Positions 62,483 to 64,000 of a DNA stretch of 64,000 nt are shown here, in pieces. This DNA comes from Pimelobacter simplex (GTDB taxonomy: Bacteria > Actinomycetota > Actinomycetes > Propionibacteriales > Nocardioidaceae), in the NCBI RefSeq assembly GCF_900114845.1, contig NZ_FOUK01000001.1:310001-374000 (forward strand), in the 5' to 3' direction. How positions within the stretch are numbered: the first letter of the stretch is position 1; each line of letters opens with the position of its first letter. Under the pieces are notes generated by a model. The model did no database searches, was not told the DNA's origin, and saw only the letters and a program-made list of their open reading frames with translations. Both the position numbers and the translations under genes were made by a program.

Positions 62483-63892
62483 ATGACCGGCCCCGACGCG
62501 CACTCGGGTCTCCTCGACCGCCACCTGGCGTTCGTCGAGGCGCTGCGCGGCGCCGGTCTGTCGGTGTCGCTCGCCGAGGACCTCGATGCCGTGGCGGCGC
62601 TGGCCGCCGTCCACTGGTCCGACCGGGCGACGGTCCGCGACGCCTTCGCCGCGACGCTGGTCAAGAAGCAGACCCAGCGCACCACCTTCGACGCGCTCTT
62701 CGACGTCTACTTCCCCGCGATGGTGGGCGACGGCGCCGCCGGCGCCGAGGCGCCGGACGACGGCGCGCCGGGCCAGGTCAAGGACAACGCGGCCGCCCTC
62801 GCCGACTTCCGCGAGCGGCTGGCCGAGGCGCTCGCGGCCGGTGAGATCGACGAGGCGCAGCTGCGCCAGATGGCGGCCGAGATGGTCGGCGTCTTCGGGT
62901 CGATGCCCGGGCGCGGCCCGGGACTCTCGTCGTGGTCGGCCTACACCGCGCTGCAGCGCGTCGCCCCCCACGAGCTGGTCGACCGGCTCGTCCAGGGGCT
63001 GCTCGACGCCGGCACCGACGACGACGCCGCGCGCCGCCAGGCCAACCGGCGGATCGGCGAGTTCACCGGCCTCGTCGAGGACGACGCCCGCCGCCGGATC
63101 GCCGAGGAGAAGGGCCCCGACCACATCGCCGACGTCGCCGTCCGCCCGAGCATCGACAAGCTGGCGTTCATGGCCGCCCGGCGCACCGACCTCGACGAGA
63201 TGCGCAAGGAGATCTTCCCGCTCGCCCGCCGGCTCGCGACCCGGCTGGCCAAGGAGCAGCACTCCCGGCACGCGCGGACCGCGCCGCTCGACTTCCGTCG
63301 CACGGTGCGCGCCTCGATCGCCACCGGCGGCGTCCCGATCACCACGCACCACCGGCCCAAGCGCCCGCACCGCACCGACCTGGTCGTGCTCTGCGACGTC
63401 AGCGGCTCGGTCGCCAACTTCGCCCAGTTCACGCTGCTCTTCGTGTTCGCGCTGCGCGAGGTCTTCCAGAGCATGCGGGCGTTCACCTTCATCGACCACG
63501 TGCACGAGGTGACCGGCCACTTCCGCCCGGGCGCCGACCCGGTCGACGTCCTCGCCGACCTCGCGGCGTCCGCCAGCCACGCGGCTCTGTGGGGCCGGAC
63601 CAACTACGGCCGGGCGTTCACGAAGTTCGCCGAGAACCACGCCGACGCGCTCACCCCCAAGACCACGCTGCTGATCCTCGGCGACGCCCGCTCCAACTAC
63701 AGCGACCTGCACGAGGACACCCTCAAGCAGCTCGCGGGATCGGTGAAGCGCACGTTCTGGCTCAACCCCGAGCACCAGCGCAACTGGGGGACCGGCGACT
63801 CGGCCGCGCCGACGTACGCCGAGATCGTGCGGATGATCGAGTGTCGCAACCTGACCCAGCTCAGCGAGTTCGTCCACGAGCTCGCCTGGTGA
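62483..63892 (+). CDS. VWA-domain protein, CoxE-like
   Basis: A 469-residue protein. A long helical N-terminal region precedes the VWA domain, whose MIDAS motif D305-V-S307-G-S309 can be seen, followed by GRTNYGRAF and ILGDARSN. The CoxE type acts with the MoxR ATPase encoded just upstream. The pair probably remodels or matures a large protein or metalloenzyme encoded outside the window. ATG 62483 has GAGG upstream. Confidence 0.88.
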   Translation: MTGPDAHSGLLDRHLAFVEALRGAGLSVSLAEDLDAVAALAAVHWSDRATVRDAFAATLVKKQTQRTTFDALFDVYFPAMVGDGAAGAEAPDDGAPGQVKDNAAALADFRERLAEALAAGEIDEAQLRQMAAEMVGVFGSMPGRGPGLSSWSAYTALQRVAPHELVDRLVQGLLDAGTDDDAARRQANRRIGEFTGLVEDDARRRIAEEKGPDHIADVAVRPSIDKLAFMAARRTDLDEMRKEIFPLARRLATRLAKEQHSRHARTAPLDFRRTVRASIATGGVPITTHHRPKRPHRTDLVVLCDVSGSVANFAQFTLLFVFALREVFQSMRAFTFIDHVHEVTGHFRPGADPVDVLADLAASASHAALWGRTNYGRAFTKFAENHADALTPKTTLLILGDARSNYSDLHEDTLKQLAGSVKRTFWLNPEHQRNWGTGDSAAPTYAEIVRMIECRNLTQLSEFVHELAW

Positions 63893-63893
63893 T

Positions 63894-63929
63894 CCGGCAG
63901 TTTCACCGCCTAGGCGGTGAAACTGCCGG
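63894..63929. repeat. 36-bp perfect palindrome centred on CCTAGG, copy 1
   Basis: Two 18-base arms meet at CCTAGG (centre 63911/63912), starting 2 bp after the VWA-gene stop. As RNA or cruciform DNA it is a strong hairpin with essentially no loop. The CCTAGG-centred part recurs 62 bp away. It may be a terminator or a repetitive extragenic palindrome. Confidence 0.7.
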
Positions 63930-63961
63930 TTGGCCCACGGAACTCCCTGTGCCCAGGTCCG

Positions 63962-63985
63962 GTTTCACCGCCTAGGCGGTGAAAC
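63962..63985. repeat. 24-bp palindrome centred on CCTAGG, copy 2
   Basis: Same GTTTCACCGCCT / AGGCGGTGAAAC arms as copy 1; the G/T pair outside the arms breaks the symmetry. The shared length and orientation indicate a dispersed repeat family cut by the window end. Confidence 0.65.
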
Positions 63986-64000
63986 TGCCGCCGAGGTCAG

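Overview
This 64-kb window is very GC-rich chromosomal DNA from a high-GC actinobacterium, most likely Nocardioides or another member of the Nocardioidaceae. The signs are strong G/C bias at third codon positions, frequent GTG starts, many ATGA/GTGA stop-start overlaps, apparently leaderless genes, a complete mycofactocin cluster, an NDMA-type alcohol dehydrogenase, a DUF222/HNH (13E12-type) protein and the upp / tRNA-deaminase-associated protein / tadA neighbourhood. This placement is inferred from gene content and style, not from a database match.

Layout. (1) 0-17.4 kb is a catabolic island: a two-subunit TPP decarboxylase-like enzyme with an amidohydrolase, an aldehyde dehydrogenase, a BMP-type (nucleoside-like) ABC importer, an NDMA-dependent alcohol dehydrogenase, a self-sufficient class VII P450-reductase fusion, a fumarylacetoacetate-hydrolase-family protein, a deacetylase-type amidohydrolase, an HpcH/HpaI aldolase, a cupin and a RidA protein. 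Three of its promoter regions share a TGCGAGACG motif, although the island holds no regulator gene. (2) 17.4-23.8 kb is the mycofactocin locus mftA-B-C-D-E-SDR-mftF with divergent mftR; it includes a 29-codon mftA. Mycofactocin is the expected redox partner of the island's NDMA-type alcohol dehydrogenase and of the cluster SDR. (3) 23.9-38.9 kb is mostly housekeeping: VIT-family transporter, thpR, pntAB, upp, tadA, an acetaldehyde-type dehydrogenase with DUF779 and a GAF regulator, tRNA-Ser(CGA), a membrane HExxH protein, a ThrE-type exporter and a secreted GH18 enzyme. (4) 39-50.5 kb is a second catabolic block: DoxX, a complete branched-chain-type ABC importer, two acyl-CoA synthetases, a GntR/HutC regulator, a D-tartrate-dehydratase-like enolase and a PanE-like reductase. 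(5) 50.5-58.7 kb holds a DUF222/HNH gene, an orphan LeuC-type dehydratase with a VOC protein, two TetR regulators, an MFS exporter and an alpha/beta hydrolase with a SnoaL-like protein. One TetR-type operator motif recurs before doxX, between the VOC and tetR genes, and before the hydrolase, tying blocks 4 and 5 together. (6) 58.7-64 kb holds a NERD-domain protein, an XRE-TPR regulator, a small membrane-anchored protein and a MoxR ATPase / VWA pair.

Non-coding structure is rich: a 22-bp unit in head-to-head clusters at 16.9, 17.4 and 25.2 kb (one copy supplies the mftF stop codon), large nested hairpins at 2.7-2.9 kb, several strong terminators, a triple TetR operator at 55.6 kb and a pair of long CCTAGG-centred palindromes at the right end. 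No transposase, prophage, rRNA or CRISPR array was seen. The gene ending before position 27 and whatever follows 63,892 are cut by the window.
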